The notes below the pieces were generated by a model that worked only from the letters and a program-made list of their open reading frames with translations, ran no database searches and was not told the DNA's origin. A stretch of DNA of 52,212 nucleotides from Pseudonocardia sp. CNS-004 (GTDB lineage Bacteria > Actinomycetota > Actinomycetes > Mycobacteriales > Pseudonocardiaceae). The position numbers were made by a program, and so were the translations under genes. The stretch covers positions 1 through 52,212 of the forward strand of contig MKJV01000114.1 in the NCBI GenBank assembly GCA_001942185.1, in the 5' to 3' direction. Shown here piece by piece: positions 18,389-26,590 of this stretch (positions within the stretch are counted from its first letter, which is position 1; each line of letters starts with the position of its first letter).

Positions 18389-19521
18389 TCACCTCGCCTC
18401 CTGGACGGCCCTGCGGCGCCAGCGGCCCTCGCGGTGTTCGACCAGCCCGCGGCGTTCGAGGGCCACCAGCGCGACCCGCACGGCGCCGATCGGCACCCCG
18501 GACTCCAGCGCGAGCCACCGGGTGTCGCGGGATGCGCGGGCCGGCAGTGCGTCGTGGACCATCGCCGCCGCGGCGTCGAGGCCGTCGGTGGGGCGGCCCG
18601 GTTCGCGGTGGGGCGGCCCGGCGAGGTGCATCCCGATCGGCGCCACCGCCTCCAGCACCTCGTCGCTGCGGGTGACCAGCAGGGCGCCGTCGCGGACGAG
18701 GCGATGGCAACCCACCGACATCGCGACGTGACCGGCCCGGGCACCGCCATCACCGAGCGGCCGAGCAGCAGCGCGTCGGACGCGGTGCGTTGCGCGCCGC
18801 TGCGCAACCCGGCCTCCACGACCACGGTGCCCGCGGCGAGCCCGGCGATCAGCCGGTTGCGCACCAGGAACCGGTGGCGCCCCGGCACCCCGCCGGGCGG
18901 GTACTCGCTCACCACGAGCCCGGTGGCGGCGATGCGCTCCAGCAGCAGCTCGTGGGATGCCGGGTAGACGCGATCGACCCCGCAGGCGAGCACGGCCACG
19001 GTGGCGCCTTCGACCCCGAGGGCTCCGCGGTGGGCGGCGCCGTCGATCCCGATGGCCGCGCCGGAGACCACGGTGCACCCGCGGTCGGCGAGCCCGGATC
19101 CGAGCTCGGCGGCGACGTGGGCGCCGTAGCTCGTGGCCGCGCGGGCCCCGACCACGGCGACGGCGTGCCCGCAGAGCTCGTCGAGCCTGCCGGGGCCGCG
19201 CACCCAGAGCGCGAGCGGTGGGGCGAGCTGCGCCGAGCCGGAGCCGTCGAACGCCGCGAAGGCCTCCGCAGGCCACTCGGGGTGCTCCGGGATGACCAGC
19301 CGGGCGCCCGCCGCGGCCGCGGCCTCGAGATCGGCGGCCGGCCGGTGGACCGCCCGGCGCACGCTCGTCTCGACGGCCACCCCTTCGTCGACCTGCCCTT
19401 CGAGCACCCGTGCCGCTGCCTCGACCGGCCCGACCCGCGCCACCAACTCGGCCAGCGCGGGCGCGGGCGGCTCGGCCACCCGGGACAGGTACGCCCGTGC
19501 GAGCAGGATCTGCTCGTTCAT
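18389..19521 (-). CDS. dprA: DNA-processing protein DprA/Smf (frameshift as read)
   Basis: Loads RecA on incoming single-stranded DNA. The Rossmann-like core shows AVVGARAATSYG, VVSGAAIGIDGAAHRGAL, VDRVYPASHELL, RHRFLVRNRLIAGLA and VVVEAGLRSGAQRTA. A lost G near 18722 (before MSVGCHRLVRDG) shifts the frame. The tail carries a winged helix (ALESGVPIGAVRVALVALERRGLVEH). Repaired length is 377 residues. Its ATG overlaps the comM stop (ATGA, 19518-19521). Confidence 0.9.
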
Positions 19522-21023
19522 GCCGCCCTCCGGTCGCGGAAGAAGAGCGCCGTCTCGACCAGGTCTTCGTCGGGACGGTCGCGACCGGCGAGGTCGGCCA
19601 GGGTCCACGCGACGCGCAACGCCCTGTCTGCTCCTCGGGCGGTGAGCTGACCGGACCTCAGGCCGGCGTCGAGCGGGCGGACCGCGCTGCGCGGCAGCGC
19701 GAACCGGGTGCGCAGCACAGGGCCAGGCACCTCGGCGTTGGTGCGGAAGCCCAGCGCACCCCACCGCTGCAGGGCCGCGCCGCGCGCCGCGAGCACCCGC
19801 GCCCGCACCGTGGCGGTGTCCTCGGCGTGGCCGGTGGCGACGAGCGCGGTGACCGGGAACATGCGGGCCCGCAGGTCGACGCGGTCGAGCAGCGGGCCCG
19901 ACAGCCGCCCGAGGTAGCGACGGCGCACGAGGGACGAGCAGACGCAGTCGCGGTCGTGGGCGGGCGCGCACGGGCAGGGGTTGGCGGCCAGCACCAGCTG
20001 GAACCTCGCCGGGTAGTGCACGGTGCCGTCGGCCCGCGCGAGCCGGACCTCGCCCTCCTCCAGGGGGGTGCGCAGCGAGTCGAGCAGGCTCGCGCCCCAT
20101 TCCGGCGCCTCGTCGAGGAAGAGGACCCCGCGGTGGGCGAGCGACACCGCCCCCGGGCGCGCGATCCCGGAGCCACCCCCGAGCAGCGCCGCCATCGAGC
20201 TGGAGTGGTGAGGCGCGACGAACGGCGGAACCGTGGTGAGCGCCCCGCCGGACACCAGGCGCCCGGCCACCGACCGCACGGCGGCGAGCGCGAGCGCCTC
20301 CTGCGGCGCGAGCCGCGGCAGCAGGCCGACGAAGCGCTGCGCGAGCATCGTCTTGCCGGTGCCCGGCGGCCCGACGAGCAGGACGTGGTGGCCGCCGGCC
20401 GCCGCGATCTCGATGGCGTGCCGCGCGTCCTCCTGGCCCACGACGTCGGCGAGGTCGGGTGGCTCCGGCACCTCGTCCTCGGCGGACGGCTCCGGGCGGC
20501 TCAGCGGCTCGCCCAGCCTCATGAACGCCACCACGTCGGCGAGGCACGCGGCGCCGTGGACCTCGATGCCCTCGACCAGGCCGGCCTCGGCGAGCGCCGC
20601 CACCGGCACCACCGCACGCCGGAGGCCGGCGTCGCGCGCGGCGACCAGACACGGCAGCACCCCGCGCACCGCCCGGAGCCTGCCGTCGAGGGCCAGCTCA
20701 CCCAGCAGGACGGTGCCATCGAGCTCGGGCTGCGGCAGCACCTCGTCCGCACCGAGCACCGCACAGGCCAGGGCCAGGTCGAAGCCGCTCCCCGTCTTGC
20801 GCAGGTTGGCGGGCGAGAGCGCCAGGACGAGCTTCTTGTCGGGCCAGACGAGCTCCGAGTTGACGATGGCGGCCCGCACGCGGTCCTTCGACTCCTGCAG
20901 CGCGGCATCGGGCAGGCCGAGCAGGTGGAACTTGGGCAGCCCGTTGCCGAGGTCGGCCTCGATCTCCACGACCTGGCCCTCGACGCCGACCGGTGCCACC
21001 GCGTAGGCGCGTGCGATCGGCAT
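19518..21023 (-). CDS. comM: YifB/ComM-family Mg-chelatase-like AAA ATPase
   Basis: 501 residues, intact. In competent bacteria ComM acts as a helicase that extends branch migration during natural transformation. The N-terminal part (GLPKFHLLGLPDAALQESKDR) is the LonC-like ChlI domain; LLVGPPGTGKTMLAQR is Walker A, GVLFLDEAPEW is Walker B, and ANPCPC with a cysteine cluster follows. It is sandwiched between yraN and dprA, overlapping both by a few bases, the usual actinobacterial order. Confidence 0.93.
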   Translation of the reverse strand: MPIARAYAVAPVGVEGQVVEIEADLGNGLPKFHLLGLPDAALQESKDRVRAAIVNSELVWPDKKLVLALSPANLRKTGSGFDLALACAVLGADEVLPQPELDGTVLLGELALDGRLRAVRGVLPCLVAARDAGLRRAVVPVAALAEAGLVEGIEVHGAACLADVVAFMRLGEPLSRPEPSAEDEVPEPPDLADVVGQEDARHAIEIAAAGGHHVLLVGPPGTGKTMLAQRFVGLLPRLAPQEALALAAVRSVAGRLVSGGALTTVPPFVAPHHSSSMAALLGGGSGIARPGAVSLAHRGVLFLDEAPEWGASLLDSLRTPLEEGEVRLARADGTVHYPARFQLVLAANPCPCAPAHDRDCVCSSLVRRRYLGRLSGPLLDRVDLRARMFPVTALVATGHAEDTATVRARVLAARGAALQRWGALGFRTNAEVPGPVLRTRFALPRSAVRPLDAGLRSGQLTARGADRALRVAWTLADLAGRDRPDEDLVETALFFRDRRAA

Positions 21024-21379
21024 CAGAACGCCGCCTCGTAGTGCCGGAAGCCGACCGGCGCACCGGGCACCGCGACCACGGCGAGCACGTCGAACCGCAC
21101 CGGGACCCACCGCACCTGGTGGGCCTGCAGCCACGCGTTGGTGACCAGGCGGATGCGGGCCACCTTCCGCGCGTCGACGGCCTCGACCGGCTCGCCGTAG
21201 CGGGTGCTCGAGCGGGTCTTGACCTCGCACACGACGAGCTTCGTGGAGTCGGTCGCGACGAGGTCGATCTCGCCGTGGCGACATCGCCAGTTGCGCGACA
21301 GGATGACCAGGCCCTGCTGCTCGAGGTAGCGGGCGGCGAGGTCTTCACCACGGCGTCCGAGCACGTCCTTCGCTGCCAT
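21023..21379 (-). CDS. yraN: UPF0102 (YraN) nuclease-like protein
   Basis: 118 residues from ATG 21379 (MAAKDVLGRRGEDLAARYLE). It has the restriction-endonuclease-like fold signature RCRHGEIDLVA, then VVCEVKTRSS, supplying the Glu/Asp/Glu-x-Lys active-site residues. The family often sits beside rnhB, comM and dprA. Its function is not firmly known; a role in DNA uptake or recombination is suggested by the neighbours. The frame is open upstream, but no conservation is seen there. Confidence 0.9.
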   Translation of the reverse strand: MAAKDVLGRRGEDLAARYLEQQGLVILSRNWRCRHGEIDLVATDSTKLVVCEVKTRSSTRYGEPVEAVDARKVARIRLVTNAWLQAHQVRWVPVRFDVLAVVAVPGAPVGFRHYEAAF

Positions 21380-21808
21380 ACCGACAACGATCGGCGGTGC
21401 GGGGGTGTGCGGACAGCCCGGCCGGGGAACTGTGGACAGCTCGGTGGCGAGGTGGACAACCCGGCCCGGGCAGGAGCGACGTGTCGGTGTGGTGTGCTCC
21501 GGCGGGGAGCATCGGACGAGCAGCTCCGAACCGATCAGCCGTCGTGAGCGGACACCGTGATCGATCCGAGTGGCGCGGGATCGCCGGCGGCAGGGCGCCC
21601 ACCGTCGTCTCGGACCGATCAAGACCACATGATCCGTCCGACCCGCGCCACAGCGCCCTCGCGGCGGCGGAAGACGTGATCTCGCAATGATCACGACGTC
21701 GCCGAACACTCGGCGTGATCACCGGAAGTGGTTCGAGAGCACCGGATATGGCGTCCCGGCACCATTTCCGGCGATCACGAGCCGCCGGCCGAGTTCAGCG
21801 GTGCCCGG
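21380..21808. other. Intergenic region with repeat copy
   Basis: 429 bases between yraN and the DUF2469 gene, both on the minus strand. The right half is occupied by the dispersed structured repeat listed at 21637-21778. The left half contains the yraN upstream region; no gene is seen. Several GTGATC/TGATCA words occur. Confidence 0.55.
21637..21778. repeat. Dispersed intergenic repeat, copy 1 (partner at 50926-51110)
   Basis: Two blocks are shared with copy 2. Block A is CAGCGCCCTCGCGGCGGCGG (21651-21670), identical over 20 bases, with a related flank around CTCGCAATGATCA. Block B is about 39 bases starting GTGATCACCGGAAGTGG, with 33 matches. Block B is the left arm (21715-21731) of an imperfect 17-bp inverted repeat whose right arm is 21762-21778. 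Confidence 0.65.
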
Positions 21809-22132
21809 CTAGCTCCCGAACTGGTTGCCCTCCGGCAGTCTCAGGTCGGGCTTGTCGAGCTCCTCGACGTTGACATCCTTGAACGTCAGCACGCGCACGT
21901 TCTTGACGAACCGTGCCGGCCGGTACATGTCCCACACCCACGCATCGGACATCCGGACCTCGAAGTAGATCTCCCCGTCGGCGTTGCGGGCGGCGACATC
22001 CACCGAGTTGGCCAGGTAGAAGCGACGCTCCGTCTCGACGACGTAGGAGAACTGGGCGACGATGTCCCGGTACTCCTTGTAGAGCGTGAGCTCCATCTCG
22101 GTCTCGTACTTCTCGAGATCCTCGGCGCTCAC
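21809..22132 (-). CDS. DUF2469 family protein
   Basis: 107 residues from GTG 22132, overlapping the rnhB stop by GTGA. The sequence is typical of the short actinobacterial DUF2469 family (SAEDLEKYETEMELTLYKEY, then FVKNVRVLTFKDVNVEELDKPDL), always found next to rnhB. No function is established; the protein is acidic and soluble. Confidence 0.9.
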   Translation of the reverse strand: MSAEDLEKYETEMELTLYKEYRDIVAQFSYVVETERRFYLANSVDVAARNADGEIYFEVRMSDAWVWDMYRPARFVKNVRVLTFKDVNVEELDKPDLRLPEGNQFGS

Positions 22133-22977
22133 GGTGCTACCCCTCCTCTGGAACCATCGGACGTCCCGACGGCCAGCGCCCCATTGTGGACCAGACCCTC
22201 CACGGGGTCCTCCCCCAGCCCCGCCTCGATCGTGTCGTCGTCGAGCACGACCGGGGGCGGGCGCACACCGTCGCGGGCCGCGCGCACGTTCACGAACGAG
22301 TAGCGGTGCACGCCGCTGGGCCCGTGGACGAGCATCGCCTCGTCGTGCACGGGGGTGCAGTAGCCCTTGTGCTCGGCGAACCCGTACTGGGGGTACTCGG
22401 CGTCGAGCGCGACCATGATGCGGTCCCTGGTGACCTTGGCGAGCACCGACGCCGCGGCGACGCACGCCGCGACCTGGTCGCCCTTGGGCACCGCGAGTGC
22501 CGGGGTGCCGAAGCCGCGCACCGCGAACCCGTCGGTGAGGACGTAGCCGGGCACGGTGTCGAGGCCTGCGACGGCCCGGCGCATCCCCTCGACGTTGGCG
22601 ATGTGCACGCCGCGGCGGTCGACCTCCTCCGGGGGGATGATCACGATGGACAGGTCCTGCGCCCGGCGCCGGATCAGCGTGTAGTACTCCTCGCGCGCCG
22701 CGGCGGTGAGGAGCTTCGAGTCGGTGAGGCCGTCGAGGCGCTTCGCGTCGCCGGGGCGCAGCACGCACGCGGCGACCACGAGCGGGCCCGCGCAGGCGCG
22801 CGGCCGCCTCGTCGACGCCGCGACGGGGCCGAGGCCGTGGCGGTGCAGCGTGCTCTGCAGCGTCCAACTGCCGGCCGAGCGCCGCACGACGGCCCGGGCC
22901 GGGCGCAGCTCGGGCGGCAGCGTGGGGCGCACCGGTCGGCGGCGCCCCCGCAGGCGGGGAACAGGTCGTGCAGCCAT
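22129..22977 (-). CDS. rnhB: Ribonuclease HII (three one-base losses in the active-site segment as read)
   Basis: Cuts RNA in RNA-DNA hybrids. Conserved parts are LTDSKLLTAAAREEYY, KGDQVAACVAAASVLAKVTRDRIM and YPQYGFAEHKGYCTPVHDEA. The N-terminal active-site motif GVDEAGRGACAGP can only be read across frames: three G losses within about 30 bases near 22795-22825 keep the overall frame but scramble about nine residues. The start at ATG 22977 is uncertain; downstream starts are possible. An intact enzyme is expected in the real organism. Confidence 0.86.
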   Translation of the reverse strand: MAARPVPRLRGRRRPVRPTLPPELRPARAVVRRSAGSWTLQSTLHRHGLGPVAASTRRPRACAGPLVVAACVLRPGDAKRLDGLTDSKLLTAAAREEYYTLIRRRAQDLSIVIIPPEEVDRRGVHIANVEGMRRAVAGLDTVPGYVLTDGFAVRGFGTPALAVPKGDQVAACVAAASVLAKVTRDRIMVALDAEYPQYGFAEHKGYCTPVHDEAMLVHGPSGVHRYSFVNVRAARDGVRPPPVVLDDDTIEAGLGEDPVEGLVHNGALAVGTSDGSRGGVAP

Positions 22978-23016
22978 CGGGGAGCAGTCTGCGCCAACCG
23001 GTGAACGGCCGTGCGC

Positions 23017-24353
23017 TCAGGGTCGCCGGTGTGGGAGGAACTCGTCGCGGGCGCGGCGGCGGCGGAGCACGGCGAGCGGGAGCGTGCCGAGCAGGCCGAG
23101 GGCGACCGGTGTGGGAGGAACTCGTCGCGGGCGCGGCGGCGGCGGAGGCACGGCGAGCGGGAGCGTGCCGAGCAGGCCGAGGGCGAGCGGGGCCCCACCC
23201 CGGCGTCCGCCCCCATCCCGACGGCGGTGGACTGCGGGTTCTGCGCCTCGACCCACGCGAACCGGTCGAACGGCAGCACGATCATCCGGGCCATCCCGAT
23301 GACGTTCTCGACGGGCACCGCGCCGTGGTCGGGCATCCGCGAGTCGGCCGAGTTGTTGCGGCTGTCGCCCATCATCCACAGCTGCCCCTCGGGCACGGTG
23401 ACGGGTCCGAAGGAGGCCTGCTTGGGCGGCCCGGCCTCGGGGAGGTAGAAGATGTACGGCTCGTTCAGCGAGTTGCCGTCGACCATCACCTGGCCGCGGG
23501 CGTCGCAACACTGCACCGTCTGGCCGCCCACGGCGATGACCCGTTTGACAAAGTCCTTCTCGTCGGGCGGGGCGAGCCCGATCAGGGAGCCGAACAGCTG
23601 CAGCCCGCGCACCACCGCGTTGCTCGGTTCGCTGACCTCGATCTCGCTGCTCCAGCTGTCGGGCCCGCGGAACACCACGACGTCGCCCGGTGCGGGTTCG
23701 GTGAAGCGGTAGGAGATCTTGTCGACGAGGACGCGGTCGTTGTTGCAGCCCGTGCAGCCGTGCAGCGTGGTCTCCATCGACCCGGAGGGGATGACGTAGA
23801 CCTTCGCGAGGAACGTCTGGATCAGGAACGTGAGGACGAGCGCCACCACGATCAGCAGCGGCAGTTCCTTCCAGAACGTGGACCGCCTGCGCCTGCCGGG
23901 GCGCAGCTTGCGCCCGCTCGCCTCGACCTGCTCCTTGTACTCCGACGCCGGTCTGCTGCCGGGTGTGGCGCCTGCGCGGCGACGGTGGCGGCCGGGCACC
24001 TCCCCCGCGCCGGGGTCGGCGGGCGCGGCACCGCCGAGCAGGTCGCCGTGGACGACGGTCGGTTCGTCATCGTCGTCGACCACGTCCGGACGACGCGGCG
24101 GGGCGGCCCGGTGTGGCGGCGGCACGCGCCCCGGCGGGCGCGGCCGAGCACCGTTCAGCGGGGCGCCGTTGGGCCCGGCAGCGCCGTTCGGCCCGGCACC
24201 GTTCGTGGAGGGGCGCCGGTGCCGGGGAGGCGGCAGGTCGCGTTGCGGGCGCGGGCCGGGATCCTGGTTGCGCGGCGCGAACGGCTCCGACGCGGAGAGC
24301 CGCGGTGGTGCGGCCCGCCGGTCGTCGGGGAGCTCAGGGAGGGCCACGCCCAT
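23017..24353 (-). CDS. lepB: Signal peptidase I (frameshift and tandem duplication near the 3' end)
   Basis: Cleaves Sec/Tat signal peptides at the outer face of the membrane. About 170 Pro/Arg-rich cytoplasmic residues precede the membrane anchor (LLIVVALVLTFLIQTFLAK). YVIPSGSMETTL has the catalytic Ser, DFVKRVIAVGG the general-base Lys, and MMGDSRNNSADSR is box E. Near 23195 a base is missing in a G/C run. After repair the tail has a second membrane helix (ALGLLGTLPLAV), present twice because of an 80/81-base duplication (23026-23186), ending LRRRRARDEFLPH. About 445 residues. It lies between rplS and rnhB as usual. Confidence 0.9.
23026..23186. repeat. 80/81-base tandem duplication in the lepB 3' end
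   Basis: Copy A is 23026-23105 (80 bases), copy B is 23106-23186 (81 bases). They are identical except for one extra G in copy B near 23147. Each codes for the last lepB helix and Arg-rich tail; because copy B is 27 codons long, it stays in frame with the helix of copy A. Confidence 0.85.
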
Positions 24354-24380
24354 GAGGCTACGGCAACCGCGTGGGGTCGG

Positions 24381-24740
24381 TCAGGACGCGGACGTGGTCT
24401 CGCGCTTCTCCTTGATCTTCGCGGCCTTGCCGCGCAGCTCACGGAGGTAGTAGAGCTTCGCCCGGCGGACGTCGCCGCGGGTGAAGATCTCGATCTTGTC
24501 GATGTTCGGGGAGTGCACCGGGAAGGTGCGCTCGACGCCGACGCCGAACGAGACCTTGCGGACGGTGAAGGTCTCGCGGGCCCCGGAGCCCTGGCGCCGG
24601 ATCACGACACCCTGGAAGACCTGGATCCGGGACCGGTTGCCCTCGATGACCTTCACGTGCACCTTGAGCGTGTCGCCCGGCCGGAAGGCGGGGATGTCGG
24701 AGCGCAGCAGCTGTGCGTCCAGGGCGTCCAGGGTGTTCAT
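24381..24740 (-). CDS. rplS: 50S ribosomal protein L19
   Basis: 119 residues, intact: FRPGDTLKVHVKVIEGNRSR, IQVFQGVVIRRQGSG, and the signature FPVHSPNIDKIEI followed by RRAKLYYLRELRGKAAK. L19 sits at the subunit interface. It lies between trmD and lepB on the minus strand, 133 bases after trmD, so it may have its own promoter. Confidence 0.97.
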   Translation of the reverse strand: MNTLDALDAQLLRSDIPAFRPGDTLKVHVKVIEGNRSRIQVFQGVVIRRQGSGARETFTVRKVSFGVGVERTFPVHSPNIDKIEIFTRGDVRRAKLYYLRELRGKAAKIKEKRETTSAS

Positions 24741-24839
24741 CGCGAGATCCGTCCTCGGTGCGTGATAGCGGTCGTGCGGGGGCGCCGTTCGCTGTCAAGT
24801 CGGAGGCGCCCGGCAGGCCCGTGGGGCTCGGGCAACCAG

Positions 24840-24845
24840 TCCATA
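24840..24845 (-). promoter_or_regulatory. rplS: Possible -10 box upstream of rplS
   Basis: TATGGA on the minus strand, about 100 bases before the L19 start, in the 133-base trmD-rplS gap. A TTGCAC sits further upstream at 24868-24873, but the 22-base spacing is too wide for a standard sigma-70 promoter, so support is weak. Confidence 0.25.
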
Positions 24846-24873
24846 GTGCCAGACGCGAGATCGCGCGGTGCAA

Positions 24874-25626
24874 TCACCCGTCCTCCAGGTGTGCGAGGAA
24901 CTCCCTGTCGGCGGCGTCCAGGGCGTCGTCGGGAAGGGCCGCGAGCAGGTCGGGGCGCCGCTGGGCAGTGCGTTCGAGGGCGCGGTCGCGCCGCCAGCGC
25001 GCGATGCGGGCGTGGTTGCCGCTGCGCAGCACGTCCGGGACGGCGAGACCGCGCCAGACCTCCGGCCGCGTGTACGCCGGCCCCTCGAGGAGGCCGTCGG
25101 AGAACGAGTCCTCCTGCGCCGACACCGGGTTGCCGAGCACGCCGGGCAGGAGCCGGACCACCGCCTCGACGATGACCAGCACCGCGACCTCGCCGCCGAC
25201 CAGGACGTAGTCGCCGATGCTCACCTCGTCCACCGGCAGGCCGCGACGGCGGGCGTCGTCGACGACGCGCTGGTCGATGCCCTCGTAGCGGCCGCAGACG
25301 AACACGAGCCGCTCGTCGCGCGCCCACTCCTGCGCCGTGGCCTGCGTGAACGGCCGGCCCGCCGGGGTGGGCACGACGATCCGCGCCGGGCGCCCGTCGC
25401 AGGCCAGCACCCCGTCGAGCGCCTCCCCCCACACCTGCGGGCGCATCACCATGCCCGGCCCGCCGCCGTACGGGGAGTCGTCGACGGCCTGGTGGACGTC
25501 GTGGGTCCAGCCGCGCAGGTCGTGCACGGCGAGGTCGACGATCCCCGCGTCGATCGCCTTGCCCGGCAGGGCCTCGCGCAGCGGCCCCATGTAGCCGGGG
25601 AAGATGGTCACGACGTCGATCCGCAC
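24874..25626 (-). CDS. trmD: tRNA (guanine-N1)-methyltransferase
   Basis: Methylates G37 of tRNAs. 250 residues from GTG 25626 (VRIDVVTIFPGY). Trefoil-knot motifs are present: SPYGGGPGMVM, VFVCGRYEGIDQR, SIGDYVLVGGEVA and the C-terminal DVLRSGNHARIARW. Intact. Normally rimM is immediately upstream; here the upstream neighbour is the ClpN-domain gene and rimM is 13 kb away. Confidence 0.96.
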   Translation of the reverse strand: MRIDVVTIFPGYMGPLREALPGKAIDAGIVDLAVHDLRGWTHDVHQAVDDSPYGGGPGMVMRPQVWGEALDGVLACDGRPARIVVPTPAGRPFTQATAQEWARDERLVFVCGRYEGIDQRVVDDARRRGLPVDEVSIGDYVLVGGEVAVLVIVEAVVRLLPGVLGNPVSAQEDSFSDGLLEGPAYTRPEVWRGLAVPDVLRSGNHARIARWRRDRALERTAQRRPDLLAALPDDALDAADREFLAHLEDG

Positions 25627-25658
25627 CGGGGAATGCTCCCAGGCCGCACGAGGGAGGC

Positions 25659-26228
25659 TCAGCCCGCCTCGCGGCGCGCCAGCTGCTCGACGGCCGCCCT
25701 CGTCCGCTCCAGCCCCACCCCTCGCGCAGCCAGGACGTGGTGGGCGGCCCCGCCTTCGGTGTGGATCAGCCCGAGCAGGATGTGCCCGGCGCCGATGTGG
25801 TCGTGACCGAGGTGCCGTGCCTCGCGCAGCGAGAGCTCGAGCGCCTTCTTGGCGGGGCCCTCGAACGGGATGTGGCCCAGCAGCCGGCCGGCAGGCCCGC
25901 CGAGTGCGGCCCGGGTGCGGTCGAGCGCCCCCGGCCCGAAGGCCTCCTCGACCTGGCGGCGCACCTCGTCGAGGTCGATCCCGATGGTGGACAGCGCCTC
26001 GGCGTCGAGGGCCGCCGGCTCGCCGCTGTGCAGGCGGTCGATGTCGCGCAACACGTCGGTCTCGTCGACGCCGAGCTGCTCGAGCACGGCGAGCGCGACG
26101 TCGTCCCGCACGGTGTAGAGCGCCGCGAGCAGGTGCTCGGTGCGGATCTCGTCGGCCTTCCGCGAGCGCGCCTCCTCCTGCGCCTCGACGACGACCTGCC
26201 GGGCCTCTCGTGTGAACCGTTCGAACAT
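25659..26228 (-). CDS. Clp N-terminal (ClpN) domain protein without ATPase domains
   Basis: 189 residues from ATG 26228 (MFERFTREARQVV). Two ClpN repeats are visible: one from QEEARSRKADEIRTEHLLAALY and one from AKKALELSLREARHLGHDHIGAGHILLGLI. No Walker motifs follow, so it cannot unfold proteins alone. In mycobacteria the ATPase-free ClpC2 binds the same degradation signals and drugs as the ClpC1 N-domain and is autoregulated. Here a separate HTH gene lies 14 bases upstream, so the pair may be a two-gene version of that protein; this is inference. Confidence 0.85.
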   Translation of the reverse strand: MFERFTREARQVVVEAQEEARSRKADEIRTEHLLAALYTVRDDVALAVLEQLGVDETDVLRDIDRLHSGEPAALDAEALSTIGIDLDEVRRQVEEAFGPGALDRTRAALGGPAGRLLGHIPFEGPAKKALELSLREARHLGHDHIGAGHILLGLIHTEGGAAHHVLAARGVGLERTRAAVEQLARREAG

Positions 26229-26242
26229 CGTGTCCCCTCGCA

Positions 26243-26458
26243 CTAGAACCCGTACCGGCGGTACTTCTTGTGCACGGCCTGCCTGCTGACACGCAGGACG
26301 TCCGCGATCTGCTGCCAGGACCAGCCCTGCGCGCGCGCGTTCGAGACCTGCAGTTCCTCCAGCGACTCCAGCAGTCCCCGCAGGGACGCCACCGCCGCCA
26401 ACCCGACGGCAGGGTCTCTGCTGGACGCCGCCGCCGCGACCTTCGTGGCATCGCTCAT
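26243..26458 (-). CDS. Small helix-turn-helix protein
   Basis: 71 residues. The C-terminal half, QGWSWQQIADVLRVSRQAVHKKYRRYG, is a sigma-70-region-4-like HTH. The N-terminal half (LAAVASLRGLLESLEELQVSNARA) is likely a dimerising helix. It lies directly upstream of the ClpN gene and downstream of two palindromes, so it is probably an autoregulator of this pair. Confidence 0.78.
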   Translation of the reverse strand: MSDATKVAAAASSRDPAVGLAAVASLRGLLESLEELQVSNARAQGWSWQQIADVLRVSRQAVHKKYRRYGF

Positions 26459-26461
26459 GCC

Positions 26462-26505
26462 GTCAACCTACGTTGACACGCCACCGCTGTCAACCTGAGT
26501 TGACA
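26462..26505. promoter_or_regulatory. Two palindromes, candidate operators of the HTH/ClpN pair
   Basis: Site 1: GTCAAC (26462-26467), 4-base spacer, GTTGAC (26472-26477). Site 2: TGTCAAC (26488-26494), 4-base spacer, GTTGACA (26499-26505). Their centres are 27 bases apart. They lie immediately before the HTH start (26458) and about 85 bases before the divergent SARP gene, so they could act on both. Confidence 0.6.
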
Positions 26506-26590
26506 TTGCTCAGCCGAACGGCCGTTGCCAGGCCCCGTATTCAGCGGTGCACTGGACCGTCTCTCTCCGACCAGCACGGAGGAGGTGACC

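Noticed and set aside
26243..26458. The small HTH as an antitoxin of a toxin-antitoxin pair with the ClpN gene
   Set aside because: The partner has clear ClpN repeats and no toxin fold; a ClpC2-like regulator pair explains the data better.
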